From positions 178,501 through 242,500 of the forward strand of contig CALNXK010000124.1 in the NCBI GenBank assembly GCA_942486035.1: a stretch of 64,000 nt of DNA, in the 5' to 3' direction. Position 1 is the first letter of the stretch. Each line of letters begins with the position of its first letter. The notes beneath the pieces were generated by a model. It had not been told where the DNA came from. It saw only the letters and a list, made by a program, of their open reading frames with translations, and did no database searches. Both the position numbers and the translations under genes were made by a program. Positions 10,526-21,352 of the stretch are shown in pieces. The stretch comes from Porites lobata. Lineage: Eukaryota > Cnidaria > Anthozoa > Scleractinia > Poritidae.

Positions 10526-13500
10526 TCACGTAAACTCTAGTATGTCACGCTTTCTTCTTGAAAGATCACCACCCACGATCTGGTTAATGGGCACGTGCAT
10601 GAAAGCTGGTCTAAACAAGCCATACTTCCACTCATTGAGTACTGACAGCACATAATGTATTGTCCTTGGCTTAACGACTAAAGACAACGGTAATGTTTGG
10701 GAAAATTTTGTTTTCCTGTGAATGCCCCCCAACTTAACTGTCATCGAAATGTCCCTGCACACATTTGCAACTTCAATGCTCATCAAGCGAGTCTGCCTTT
10801 TAGACACGACATATTTCTTTAGGCTCCGTATAGTCACCAACAAACATTTAGAGTCCAGCGATCGCGTGTTACTCTTCAGTCCGTAATCTACAAAATGGCG
10901 AGAGCGGATCAGTTTCTCCACTGATAATTGATGCGATCCTCGGCGCGGAGTCGCACAGGCGCAAAGTTTCACGTCAACTCCCCTGTCTGCGCAATTTTCA
11001 TATTTACTATAAAAGCTTAGTCGTGTGTATTTAATGAAGGTGATTCTGTGTTCTCGAACACTTGAGTGCCGAAGCTGAACTTCGAAGCGTTCTTTTGATT
11101 TAACACCATAGGCGGGCTCAACAACTAAAATCATTGTTGTGATGTAATATTTGCCCGCTATCTCCTGCCTTGGCCGCTCAATAGCTTTTCCAACAAATCT
11201 GGCGCAATTTCCGTATCCACTTAAGTGTTTGTTTTCTGATTTACCGGCTAAATATTGTTTCTGCACTAAATTATTAATATGTCCAACGGCAAACTCTGCT
11301 AGCCATAAAACATCCACTGAATTTGCACTCAGGAACTTTGTCCAACCTTTGCAACGACACATCACTTCCGAATGAAGACCTTGTATATCTGCGCATGTGC
11401 GAGTAGCAGACACTGGTCTTAGTAAGCCACTAGCCTGACTGACCGCGGTACCACTTTCTGTCAGCTCTGCGACAGAAGTAATTGTGTAGTGTAAATCCGA
11501 CACGGTGACTAAGCGTTTTTGGTTTTCAATAAGAGCGTTCAGTCTATCTTTGCCCAAGCGTTGTGCTACTTTATGTGGAATGATCATAAAAAGCATTGGG
11601 CTATAAACCTCTAAACTTCCTTGCAGTGTTTGGATAGCATAATCTGTTGTCTTACCTCCATGATCTGAGAGAATGATTGTCAAAGTATTTTCGCTTCTCG
11701 CCATTTCTTCCAGAAATCTTGACAAAAATCGATCGTCGTTTCGAATGCGCTTTCCAGAGGGTTCGTTCCCTGTGTTAAGATGAGTATAAGTTAATCCTGG
11801 AGCAGCCGCAGGATTTCGATCTATTAATGACAGAAATCTTCGAACGTAAGATAGAAGATATTCACTCGGTGATCTGCCATCCCAGCAAAGAGTGTTGTCG
11901 CCTTTTTTACGCCCGAAAGGATTCGTAAATCCAAGATCCTTTAGGATCTCACAAGAAAGATAACTGAGACCCACATTGTCTAAATAAGGATTGGTTTCTT
12001 GTATGTAGTTTTCAAAAGCTTGTTTGAATCCCGCTGTGAAAGGTTCGATGTTTTTCTTGTAAGAAGGGGAGAGAAAACTTCCCCACCCATCATACCAACA
12101 CAAGTCTTCCTGCATTAAAATTTGGTATCCAAAGCGTTTAAACTTCTCCGCGAGTATGTTTATATTGTTTGTTCTTCCTGATTTATACTCTAGTGATTTG
12201 CCTGCCATTAAAAACTTGGTGTTCACAAGAGTGTTGGAGGCAAAGCTTTGAACGAGCTCAAAATCCAGCGCACTGGCCTGGAAACTAGAATCTTTTGCAA
12301 TATCACGAAGAGACTGGACCGAGCGAGGCATGGATCTGTAAAAGTGTGACCGAGAAACTGAATCCTCAAGTACAATATTAATGTTTATCTTTCTCTTTGC
12401 ATGATCTGTTGTCGTCGTCGCACGTTTTAAAATTGGCGGAAATATTAGAGCTTGTTTGACACTTTTACTCCTCTCCTTGCACTTCAGTAAACAAAAGTTA
12501 AAACCATTAATTGAAGTTCGAGATACAATCTCAGGTAACTCTTGCTCCAATTCTCCTACGCTGTGAAATTGGCGCCAATCGTTCTCGTTGTGTACGATTC
12601 CAAAGCTGGGATCTACACAGCCGAGAAAGACTGGTGATGACTTGTCGCACAGGTCTCTCCAACATGTCACAGATACTCTCTCTGAGGGGCCAAACCTCGA
12701 CTCAGTAAGAAATGTACAAATTGGCCGGCTAGGAAGCACTACGCAGTCATGTGTATCTGAATTCGTAACGTTGAACATCCCAAAGTAACTAAAGGCTTCA
12801 TGGCAATCCTTGTCAGTTCTCTTATAGGGCACACAACTCATATTTACAGCTGTTTTTGTTGCAGTATGTAATCCTTCATACTGACACCGAGAAGAATCTT
12901 TGCGCTGCTGATCCTGCTTTGAGATTATTTCTTCTGGGAGAGAGGAATGGCTCTCTTCGTCTGATAGAAGAAGAAGTCTTTGCTTTAAATCCAAAGTTCT
13001 TTGTTGGTTTATCTCTGCTTCTGTCATGTCGTGGACTCCATTTATTGTAAGTTGCTCAGGGTTTCTGGCTTTATCTAAAAATCAGATAGTAGAAAAAAAA
13101 ACAGAGAAGTAAACAATTAAAGCATCATTTCAATAACGTAAGGAGAGCACTGTGATTAAGCCAAGAGCATATTAATCATTGTTGAAGCTTAAAAGATGTT
13201 TGATGTTTTACGGACGATTTCCTCAAACGTTTTGGCGAAAGGGCCAATAAACTGAGATTTACAATGCACAGGTTTACTACATGAACAAAAGGCAAATACT
13301 CGCAGGGGCGGATGACCAACCGATTGTTAATATGTCCAACGTCAACGGAACATGAACTTCATATGGGATTACTCTTTGCGATGCAAACCTAACCGCCAAC
13401 GGCCAAAGCAATACATAGCAGAGGCTGCCCATGATCAGGAAGTTTGCCGTTTGCGTGGAGAACGACGGGTGGACTACAGATAACTTGAAAGGAGCATTTA

Positions 13501-13966
13501 AAGGCGCTCAATAAAAGCGACCATTGTCATGGTGGAAAATGACCCTTTTAAAAGGGATACACTGCCCGCACAGGTTGACTAATCCTAACTCCAATGTAAA
13601 AGACTTACTGTCCAATAAAAGGGAGGAATGGCCCATACAAGAGTGGTAAATGTTAAAATGACCTCCGGGAGTTCAAAGTAACAGTACGTGTATAGATTAA
13701 ACTATTAACTCACCAGCTTGGACTGTAACCAAAAAATGTCTTTGATGATTAAGAAGCTTGATGGATCCAAGACCCCAATCAGGATTGTGATAAAGAAACA
13801 TTACCGACACGAGTCCAAGGCAAAGCAGTAAAAAGAAAAGCTGCTTCTGTAAAGGGAACGAAAAGGCGAGTAAAGTTACGCAGAGGTGAAAGTAAATTAG
13901 GTAAACTGAGGTTCTTTTATGAGCAAGTTCTGTCGGAGGTAGGGGAGGAATTGTTGTTGATGGCAA
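10526..13966 (-). CDS. DUF229 / alkaline-phosphatase-like membrane protein, copy B
   Basis: A two-exon model gives 933 residues. Exon 1 starts at ATG 13,966 and ends at 13,714 (donor GTGAGT); a possible internal acceptor gives a shorter exon from 13,846. Exon 2 is 13,074-10,526. The junction is phase 1 and in frame. Exon 1 encodes one hydrophobic signal-anchor (KQLFFLLLCLGLVSVMFLY), so the bulk should face the Golgi/ER lumen or the outside as a type II protein. The large domain shows superfamily hallmarks: DSVSRSHF with a following MPRSVQSL block about 220 residues into exon 2, and the metal-binding motif SDHGGKTTDY about 454 residues in. DUF229 proteins belong to the alkaline phosphatase/sulfatase-like superfamily; their substrate is unknown. 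The first ATG is uncertain because copy C does not keep it. Family assignment is confident, reaction unknown. Confidence 0.85.
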
Positions 13967-14403
13967 ATTTAAAGACTGCTGAGGAATTATGTGTTACAGG
14001 AACTAATTCAGCAAGATGAGTTAGATGATGAGGAATAAGGACATACATTGAACTGAAAATTGAGCCCTTTTACTCGTGTGTATCAGACCGAAAATGTAAA
14101 TATAATATAGGTCACTATAAATTTCGCGTCTTTAAGTTTCGCAGCACTTTAATTTCGCAAAATTTCTTAAATCGCGAAACTCACGAAAATAACGTCTAGC
14201 GAAAAGTAGTGATACTGAAGGTAAATGATGACGTTACTGTTCCTTTTTAAGCTATGATGTCAGCAAAGTTGGTCTGAGTCGAGTTTACTACTTGCAGATT
14301 AATTACACAAATTCAAACTGGCGTTATCAGTGCTAATGCTTAACGATTCTCTTGACCTAACCCATGGATCTTCCACCCCTGTTTTTCATTCCTGTCGTTT
14401 CAA
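13967..14403. promoter_or_regulatory. Shared head-to-head intergenic region, unit B
   Basis: The minus-strand DUF229 gene and the plus-strand membrane gene start about 440 bp apart and diverge, so this segment probably holds both promoters. It contains the small inverted-repeat element at 14,108-14,220. No TATA box is convincing. The unit A equivalent (about 6,300-6,739) is conserved. Unit C loses it at its right breakpoint. Confidence 0.4.
14108..14220. mobile_element. Small inverted-repeat element, unit B copy
   Basis: Counterpart of 6,443-6,556: same TAGGTCACTATAAATTTCGC start and AGTAGTGATACT end, with a few substitutions that lower internal pairing. Confidence 0.55.
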
Positions 14404-14939
14404 ATGTATAGGCGACAGGTGCATCTGCGGTACAACATGGCCTGCTGCGATGTTTGCGATAAAATAATGGAATGTTTTACAAATGGATACCAAGCACTCA
14501 TCAATCTGGAATCCAAGGAAAATCTGTCGTACGAAGGAATAAAAAAAGATCTCGACAACCTTAGTTCAGACTGGGAAGATCTCGAAAAAAAGACGTTGTC
14601 CACATTAAAAGAAACCATGGAATATTTCACTCAGTTCACGGAAAATGAATAGAAAGAATCAGAAGTTGAGACAATTTTGACAATAGCCAAGCTGCTTGAA
14701 GAGAAATTTCGCAGTCTGTTGACAAGGTAGGGACACCAACCATGCGGTATTAACTTTAAAGAAGACTTTCAATGCCCCACCTGTTGACTGGAAGCTTATC
14801 TGTACACGAGTAATTAGGAAGTCACAGATTTCATTATACTTTCATATTTTCAGAGGTGCTGTTATATAAGCTGAAGACGAAAAAGTCGAAAATTAATAAT
14901 CGTCAAAAAATCGAGGGTTGTCCAATACTCACAAATAGA

Positions 14940-15835
14940 CTCCATTGGTGTTAGTGGTGATAAGAAGGGTCTCCATTGGTACCAATGGTACGATTGGTAC
15001 CAATGGAAAAGCACCCTATTCCAATGGTTCTATTGGTGAATATGCATCTCATTAAGGGAACTTAGATTCTTTTCTCATGTGGTCTAGTTGGGTACAGGGC
15101 AATTCCAATGGTCCATTGGTACCAATGGTACGATTGGTACCAATAGAAAAGCACCCTATTCCAATGGTTCTATTAGTGAATATGCATCTCATTAAGGAGA
15201 CTTAAATTATTTTCTCATGTGGTCTAGCTGGGTACAGGGCAATTCCAATGGTACGATTGGTACCAATGGAAAAGCACACTATTCCAATGGTTCTATTGGT
15301 GAATATGCATCTCATTAAGGAGACTTAGATTATTTTCTCATGTGGTCTAGCTGGGTACAGGACAATTCCAATGGTCCATTGGTACCAATGGTACGATTGG
15401 TACCAATAGAAAAGCACCCTATTCCAATGGTTCTATTGGTGAATATGCATCTCTTTAAGGGGACTTAGATTATTTTCTCATGTGGTCTGGCTGGGTACAG
15501 GGCAATTCCAATTTTCCATTGGTACCAATGGTACGATTGGTACCAATAGAAAAGCACCCTATTCCAATGGTTCTATTGGTGAATATGCATCTCATTAAGG
15601 GAACTTAGATTCTTTTCTCATGTGGTCTGGCTGGGTACAGGGCAATTCCGATGGTCCATTGGTACCAATGGTACGACTGGTACCAATGGAATGCATCTCA
15701 TTAAGAGAGTTAGATTATTTTCTCATGTGGTCTGGCTGGGTAAAGGGCAATTCCAATGGTCCATTGGTACGAAAGGAACGATTGGTACCAATAGAAAATG
15801 ATGTCATTCCAGTGGTTCTATTGGTGAGTATGCAT
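14940..15835. repeat. Left array of a 140-bp minisatellite
   Basis: The landmark GAATATGCATCTC recurs at 15,038, 15,178, 15,301, 15,441 and 15,581, giving a 140-bp period with one 123-bp variant. About six units are present, the last ones shortened. Each unit has several copies of CCATTGGTACCAATGG or near versions, which are self-complementary and contain GGTACC. The unit also occurs inverted at 17,707-18,052. Confidence 0.95.
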
Positions 15836-16152
15836 CCAATAAAAAATCAAAATCTCCATCGATTCATATGTTTATGGGTGATAAGGAGACATTCAAACTT
15901 CTGCTGTTTTTCCACGGCAACGGGTGCAATCCTGAAATCATCAGTAGATGGATTCTTCTAGCTCAGTCCTGGGCCTCATCGCAAGCTACAGCCGAGAAAA
16001 GAGCACGGCAAATACAATTTGTCAACGACAACCTTGACAATAAAAGACATCAATGGTTTTACTACAACTTTGATTATAGCAAACTGTTGTACCTCAATGG
16101 GTTACCACGACAAACCCCACGTCAACAGTCAAAAGTGACTTCAGTCACTTGA
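15820..16152 (+). CDS. Unrecognised open frame inside the insertion
   Basis: The open frame runs to a stop at 16,152. The part from ATG 15,868 encodes 94 residues including FHGNGCNPEIISRWILLAQSW and then a basic, helix-rich stretch with WFYYNFDY and LLYLNGLPR. In frame it can be read upstream through the last 140-bp unit. The composition looks like real coding sequence rather than chance. I do not recognise a named family. It may be a captured exon or a piece of a transposon-encoded protein; no catalytic motif is visible. Neighbours are minisatellite arrays on both sides. Confidence 0.4.
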   Translation: MGEYASNKKSKSPSIHMFMGDKETFKLLLFFHGNGCNPEIISRWILLAQSWASSQATAEKRARQIQFVNDNLDNKRHQWFYYNFDYSKLLYLNGLPRQTPRQQSKVTSVT

Positions 16153-16198
16153 ATATAAAACAGCTCTTTTAGGAGCCACCAAATACAATACAAAGTCA

Positions 16199-16316
16199 TA
16201 GAGCGGTTTTCACTTGACTGTCGTAAAACCAAAACCAAAGTAAATACACTAGCCAACCAAAGGGCGTAGTAAAACCAAAACCAATCCCTTTCGACAGTCA
16301 AGTGAAAACCGCTCTA
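16199..16316. mobile_element. Nested MITE 'GAGCGGTTTTCACTTGACTGTCG'
   Basis: The left end GAGCGGTTTTCACTTGACTG at 16,201 and the right end CAGTCAAGTGAAAACCGCTC ending at 16,314 are exact inverse complements over more than 20 bp, flanked by TA on both sides. The interior repeats AAAACCAAAACCAA. A TA duplication would fit a Tc1/mariner-type element. It lies inside the larger insertion. Confidence 0.85.
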
Positions 16317-16729
16317 ACTGACAGCATGATATAACCACCCTTTTCGGACACTCTTCATTGAAAACTTGTTTTGGTTTAAACGCTTCCATGTAGATAATGA
16401 AATTGCGCTAAGAAATTTCAGAAGTTAATTTCACAGTGAGTTGAGTACAGTTGTTAAAACCTGTTGCCTCAATACCACTTTGCTAGTTTCGCGCCTTTCC
16501 GCGTTGTTTCGGGTTCTTTTAAACAAGTAAGAATTACCAAAAAATAGTGCTTGCGTACAGGAAAGAAGACATTCATATGTCATGTTGTTGTTTGCTCGTG
16601 AATCACAATAAACAGAACGAACACGACAGTGACGCGTTACCTTTCAATTTTAATGTTCGTACGATGTTTGTTATACTCGCAGCACCTTGGGATATTATTA
16701 GCGCTAGATATATAGGTCGCCCTCGCTTT

Positions 16730-17706
16730 GTAACTATTAGCGCGTTTCTACTTTGTGTGAAAGCGAACTTGTTTTGCGTGGTTAGCCTATAGAACGAGGA
16801 ATATTCATAAGAATTATGGCGCGTTTTTACTGTGGTGTAACAGCGAACTTGTTTTGCGTGGTTGGCTTATAGGGTGTAACAGCGAACTTGTTTTCCATGG
16901 TTGGCTTATAGAACGAGGAGTATTCATAATAATTATTAGCGCGTTTTTACTTGGTGTAAAAGCGAACTTGTTTTGCATGGTTGGCTGATAGAACAAGGAA
17001 TATTCATAATAATTATTAGCGCGTTTTTACTTGGTGTAAAAGCGAACTTGTTTTGCGTGGTTGGCTTATAGAACGAGGAATATTCATAATAATTTTTAGC
17101 ACGTTTTTACTTGGTGTAAACGCGAACTTGTTTTGCGTGGTTGTCTTATAGAACAAGGAATATTCATAATAATTATTAGCACGTTTTTACTTGGTGTAAA
17201 AGCGAACTGGTTTTGTGTGGTTGGCTTAAAGAACGAGGAATATTCATAATAATTATTAGCACGTTTTTACTTGGTGTAAAAGCGAACTTGTTTTGCATGG
17301 TTGGCTGATAGAACGAGGAATATTCATAATAATTATTAGCGCGTTTTTACTTGGTGTAATTATAAAAGCGAACTTGTTTTGCGTGGTTGGCTTATAGCAC
17401 GAGGAATATTCGTAATAATTATTAGCACGTTTTTACTTGGTGTAAAAGCGAACTTGTTTTGCTTTGCATGGTTGGCTTATAGAACGAGGAATATTCATAA
17501 GAATTATAGCGCACTTTTACTTGGCGTAAAAGCGAACTTGTTTTGCGTGATTGGCTTATAGAACGAGGAATATTCATAAGAATTATAACGCGCTTTTACT
17601 TGATGTAAAAGCGAACTTGTTTTGCGTGGTTGTCTTATAGAAGGAAGAACGTTCATAATAATTATTAGCGCGTTTCTACTTGGTGTAAAAGTGAACTTGT
17701 TTTGCA
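16730..17706. repeat. 80-bp minisatellite, about 12 units
   Basis: The landmark GCGAACTTGTTTTGC recurs about every 80 bp (near 16,763, 16,843, 16,961, 17,041, 17,121, 17,201, 17,281, 17,368, 17,450, 17,531, 17,612, 17,690), with one shortened 40-bp unit at 16,880. Most units read through TTAGCGCGTTTTTACTTGG, the landmark, GTGGTTGGCTTATAGAACG and AGGAATATTCATAA. Open frames across it are by-products of the 80-bp period. Confidence 0.95.
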
Positions 17707-18052
17707 CCAATAGAACCATTGGAATGGCATCATTTTCCATTGGTACCAATCGTACCATTGGTACCAATGGACCATTGGAATTGCCCTGTACCCAGCCAGG
17801 TCACATGGGAAAATAATCTAAGTCCCCTTAATGAGATGCATATTCACCAATAGAACCATTGGAATAGGGTGCTTTTCCATTGGTACCAATCGCACCATTG
17901 GTACCAATGGACCATTGGAATTGCCCTGTACCCAACTAGGTCACATGGGAAAATAATCTAAGTCCCCTTAATGAGATGCATATTCACCAATAGAACCATT
18001 GGAATAGGGTGCTTTTCCATTGGTACCAATCGTACCATTGGTACCAATGGAC
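17707..18052. repeat. Right array of the 140-bp minisatellite, inverted
   Basis: This is the inverse complement of the unit in the left array. The landmark GCATATTCACCAATAG occurs at 17,838 and 17,978, again a 140-bp step. About two and a half units are present. Placed in inverted orientation near the two ends of the insertion, the arrays form long subterminal inverted repeats. Confidence 0.95.
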
Positions 18053-18542
18053 CATCAGTTTGACGAATCGTATCCGTTTGTGTATATTGGACATGTGTGA
18101 AAAAATCTTAACAGCTCTGGATGACTGACCAAGAAGGCTTAAAATCCGGTTAAACTACACTGAAAGATTTTTCGATGATAAAGTTATACAACAACTTACG
18201 GGGTAATTTTAATCATGTGCCAATTAGTTTTTACGCATACGTAACCCTACTCGAATAATAAAATTTCTGTGCAGTTGGTTTAAATTTGCTAACTTTTCTC
18301 ACCAGTGGTTCTGAGTCTGACCTGATGACTTGCCAATATGCCTTGTCAGTCAATTAAGTAAACTTTTGTTCCAGATAAAGCGGGTTCGCAGCCAACAAAA
18401 ATTTAGTCTTCCAGAGAATGAAACATCGAAAAATTAGTAAACGATGACTCATCTGACTCCATTCTCGGCCAATCGATTTGCTCCATGTCAGTCTGTGATC
18501 GAGGAACAATTTGTCCGAGTGTGTCCACTAATAAGTAATATT

Positions 18543-18719
18543 AGTAAAATCCAACTACTGGTCTATTATGAATGCTGCGTTCTGATTGGTTGAGCTACTA
18601 CTAGCTATATGTTACAGCCCACTAGTAGCGAAAAGCGCCGGCTTTTTGGCGGCAAAAAAGGATAAAAGTCTAGCTTTAAGTAGTTAAAACTTTTCTCATT
18701 CTCTGTATTTTTGACCAAC

Positions 18720-18734
<15 letters not shown>
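18543..18734. mobile_element. MITE in intron 2 of the membrane gene, unit B
   Basis: Counterpart of 7,683-7,872, with the same AGTAAAATCCAACTACTGG start and TAGTTGGATTTTACT end. Confidence 0.75.
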
Positions 18735-18757
<23 letters not shown>

Positions 18758-19196
18758 TATGGCCTCATGGGCTATTGACTCAAAGCCTATTTGGGCTCTT
18801 TCAGGCATACAAAGATTGGAGCGCGAGCAAATGTATATCCTAGTCTTGTTGAAGAGCGGTACCAATACTCCGAGACAATGAAAAACAACATTGTGACGCA
18901 CGGAAGACGTGCCTGGATTTTATCGGTACTCTTGGGACTGATCCTTGGTGGAGTCATAGCGTGGACGGCATGGAACAGCCAGATTCTTCCTGTAGTTTTT
19001 GGTGTTCTGATCGGGGGAGGTGCATTATTGATAATTGGCGGGTCGGTTTACTTCAGAGGGAAAATCACAACCCCCCTTCCTTTTTGTCTTCCTCCCAATT
19101 CCCTACCCTTTCGACGCTTGCTACGCAGGCTAAGCACCTCTGTCATTTAAGACAATAACAGACTATTCATAAGCGCGGCGCCCTCCTGCATCACTA

Positions 19197-19572
19197 GGGA
19201 CTTTAAGATCCAACGACGCGGACGGCAACGAGAACGTTAAAAAAAACAATAGGTTTTATAATTTATATAATTATGATCAAAACAACAACACGTGCATCAC
19301 ACTTTTTCGTACATTTCTTTGCCCGTTTTTGTACGAGTACAACATGAAAATTCTTAATTTCACGTTTTATGGAGTACGTAAACAAGAAATAACGAAATTT
19401 TATTTTCTCTCTGAACTTGGATATGATCCCTAGGAATTTAACTCCGGGAGAGTTCGCCTACATATGACAAAGTAAGTATCTAAAACTAATTGCGATAAAG
19501 ACTGAAATAACACAAATTAATTTTCCAAGCGACGTTGTCGTTGCCGTCGCGTTGTTGGATCTCAAAGATCCT
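19197..19572. mobile_element. 376-bp MITE, family 'GGGACTTTAAGATCC', copy 2
   Basis: Duplicate of 8,370-8,745, carried by the 10,827-bp segmental duplication and nearly identical. Confidence 0.8.
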
Positions 19573-21352
19573 AACTGAGGGGGCGTAAAGGGGCTGTGTC
19601 ATGGCAGTCCAGTTCAGTTTGTTTAATTTTTCCAATTACTCGCCCTCAATCACTATGGCACTTAAAGTAAGCACAGAAATTACATGTAAATGACAAATAT
19701 CAGAGATCAGAAACAAACAAATATGTCTCCTGAGCATTATTTATGAACTTGCAAGCAGCAGGAATCAACTTTGAAAAACTGTTAGGCTGAACAGTTTTCA
19801 AAAACCCGAATTTCAATCCATTTCAATCTTCTTCAGTTTTGACCATCCGTGGAATCTGTTGTTTCTGTTGTGTTATTTTAACCTTCCTTTAATGTTTTAG
19901 GTGGTTATTTTTTATGTTTCTCTCAGTTTAACGGGCATTTTGTAATTACCTACTTTGTCTGAATTTTGTGACACGGCTCCTTTAACCAGCGACAGCGACG
20001 TCGGCGACGTCAGGGAGAAGGGCCAAAAACCAAAAGGTTTATTTTGGCAAAACAACAACTTTGCACGTGCATCACGCTTTTCTGTACATTTCTTTTCAGT
20101 CACCTAATTTCACGCTTTGTGAAGGACTTGAACACAAGACAACGACTTTCTTTTTTTTCTTTTTTTTCTGAACTTTGATACAGCCTTCTAGTCTTAAATT
20201 CGTGATAGAAAAAATTGTCAACACTTAACGAACTGAACGAGATGAAAAAGCGCAATCATGTTCGAAGCAGCGCGACTTCACTTATTAAGTGACGTTATTG
20301 TAGCCCGGCGTCGCCGTTGTTGTGGCTTAAGCTCCTGGCCTAATGTGGCGCAAAGTTACGCCTGGGCAAATTTCACATGTGCAAAACCAAACGCAAATGG
20401 GGTTTGGAACATGTGATGGTCAAACTTCTTTCTTGTCTCCAGAGCCCGTCGTTTCTTTTGGTCTCGTGGTCTTGACAAATTAAGTCGATTGGCTATGGAG
20501 ACAAGAAGGGACAAACTTTGAATAGCCCTTCCACCGGATAAATCAGTACTAGGGAAACCAATCGAGTTAACAACTTGATAGAGCGGTAGGAAGATCCAGC
20601 TTCTAAACAATTCGGACCTTGACATCCTTGGCCTGATTATCACAGTCATGATTGCTATTCATTTGGATATGAATGGAGAAATATACCCTGCAAAAAAGCA
20701 GGGCGGAGAACACTGGAAAAAGGTGTAACTGAAACATAAATTCCACATTTTATTTTGTATAGTTACAAAAAGCTAATTGTACCGTAAAGATTAAAAAGGT
20801 AATGAAGAAAAAAGGTTTTATTTGAATGGTCACGCCAGGATATTCACCACAGGCTATAAAAAGATCAGAAGCATTCGCAATTAACATTTCACTCCTAAAA
20901 TTAAATGCATGTCGCGACAGTATCTTTAAGATAAAAGGGGAAAAAGTCCTTTAAAACCTGTAATAGCAATAAGTGACAAGATATCAAATGTTTAAACAAA
21001 CAGGCGTTTGACTAGTAACGTTTTACCAGGCATAATAGTGATGTACCCCTAAAGCATGACCTATTATCATTCTATTTCCGTCCCATTACGTTTGGAATCT
21101 TCAAATTTACCTTGCCAAGTTCCTAGACCTTATTATTGCGCCCGGACGATGTGTTTCGGGTCACGTGGTCCGAGCAAAATTTTCTCAATTACGTCACCGA
21201 AATGCATTGACCGAGAAGGCCTGGGAAAATGCCGTATAGGTACCATCTGTCCAGGAGGTTGTTTTTCTGACCGTGAGCTAATGAGCGGACCAGAGGTGGT
21301 TTTACAAGAGGGCGGTCTCTCCAGTAACAGCCGAGGAAACATTTCGCCTATG

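Larger units (their letters stand above)
14905..18107. mobile_element. 3.19-kb transposon-like insertion with 8-bp target duplication
   Basis: Unit B is interrupted between AAAAAATC at 14,905-14,912 and AAAAAATC at 18,100-18,107. Unit A has a single AAAAAATC at 7,241-7,248 in otherwise matching sequence, so this is a clean insertion of 14,913-18,099. The ends form an imperfect inverted repeat: TTGTCCAATACTCACAAA at the left, and the inverse complement of the right end reads ATGTCCAATATACACAAA. An 8-bp duplication with such ends suggests a hAT-like or related cut-and-paste element. Inside are an array of 140-bp units, an open frame, a nested MITE, an array of 80-bp units, and an inverted array of the same 140-bp unit. 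No transposase is recognised, so it is probably non-autonomous. Confidence 0.85.
14404..19150 (+). pseudogene. Two-pass membrane protein gene, unit B (disrupted)
   Basis: Duplicate of the unit A gene. Exon 1 starts at ATG 14,404 and has the same in-frame TAG (14,650-14,652) followed by the same open codons up to the donor. Exon 2 (about 18,376-18,531) has an in-frame CGG insertion and then a 1-bp deletion in the A-run after GAAACATCG, which creates an immediate TAG. Exon 3 starts at 18,805 and is almost identical to unit A, including both membrane helices and the stop at 19,150. Intron 1 carries the 3.19-kb insertion 14,913-18,099. If the assembly is right, this copy cannot make the spliced protein; exon 3 could still be read from an internal ATG (18,791 or 18,878). 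Function unknown. Confidence 0.6.

Noticed and set aside
10229..10540. Plus-strand open frame of 103 codons, also at 21,056-21,367
   Set aside because: Lies in the 3' flank antisense to the DUF229 gene; conserved only because the segment is duplicated, with no motif.
16730..17706. CRISPR-like array
   Set aside because: Units are contiguous 80-bp repeats without unique spacers, in a eukaryotic context; it is a minisatellite.
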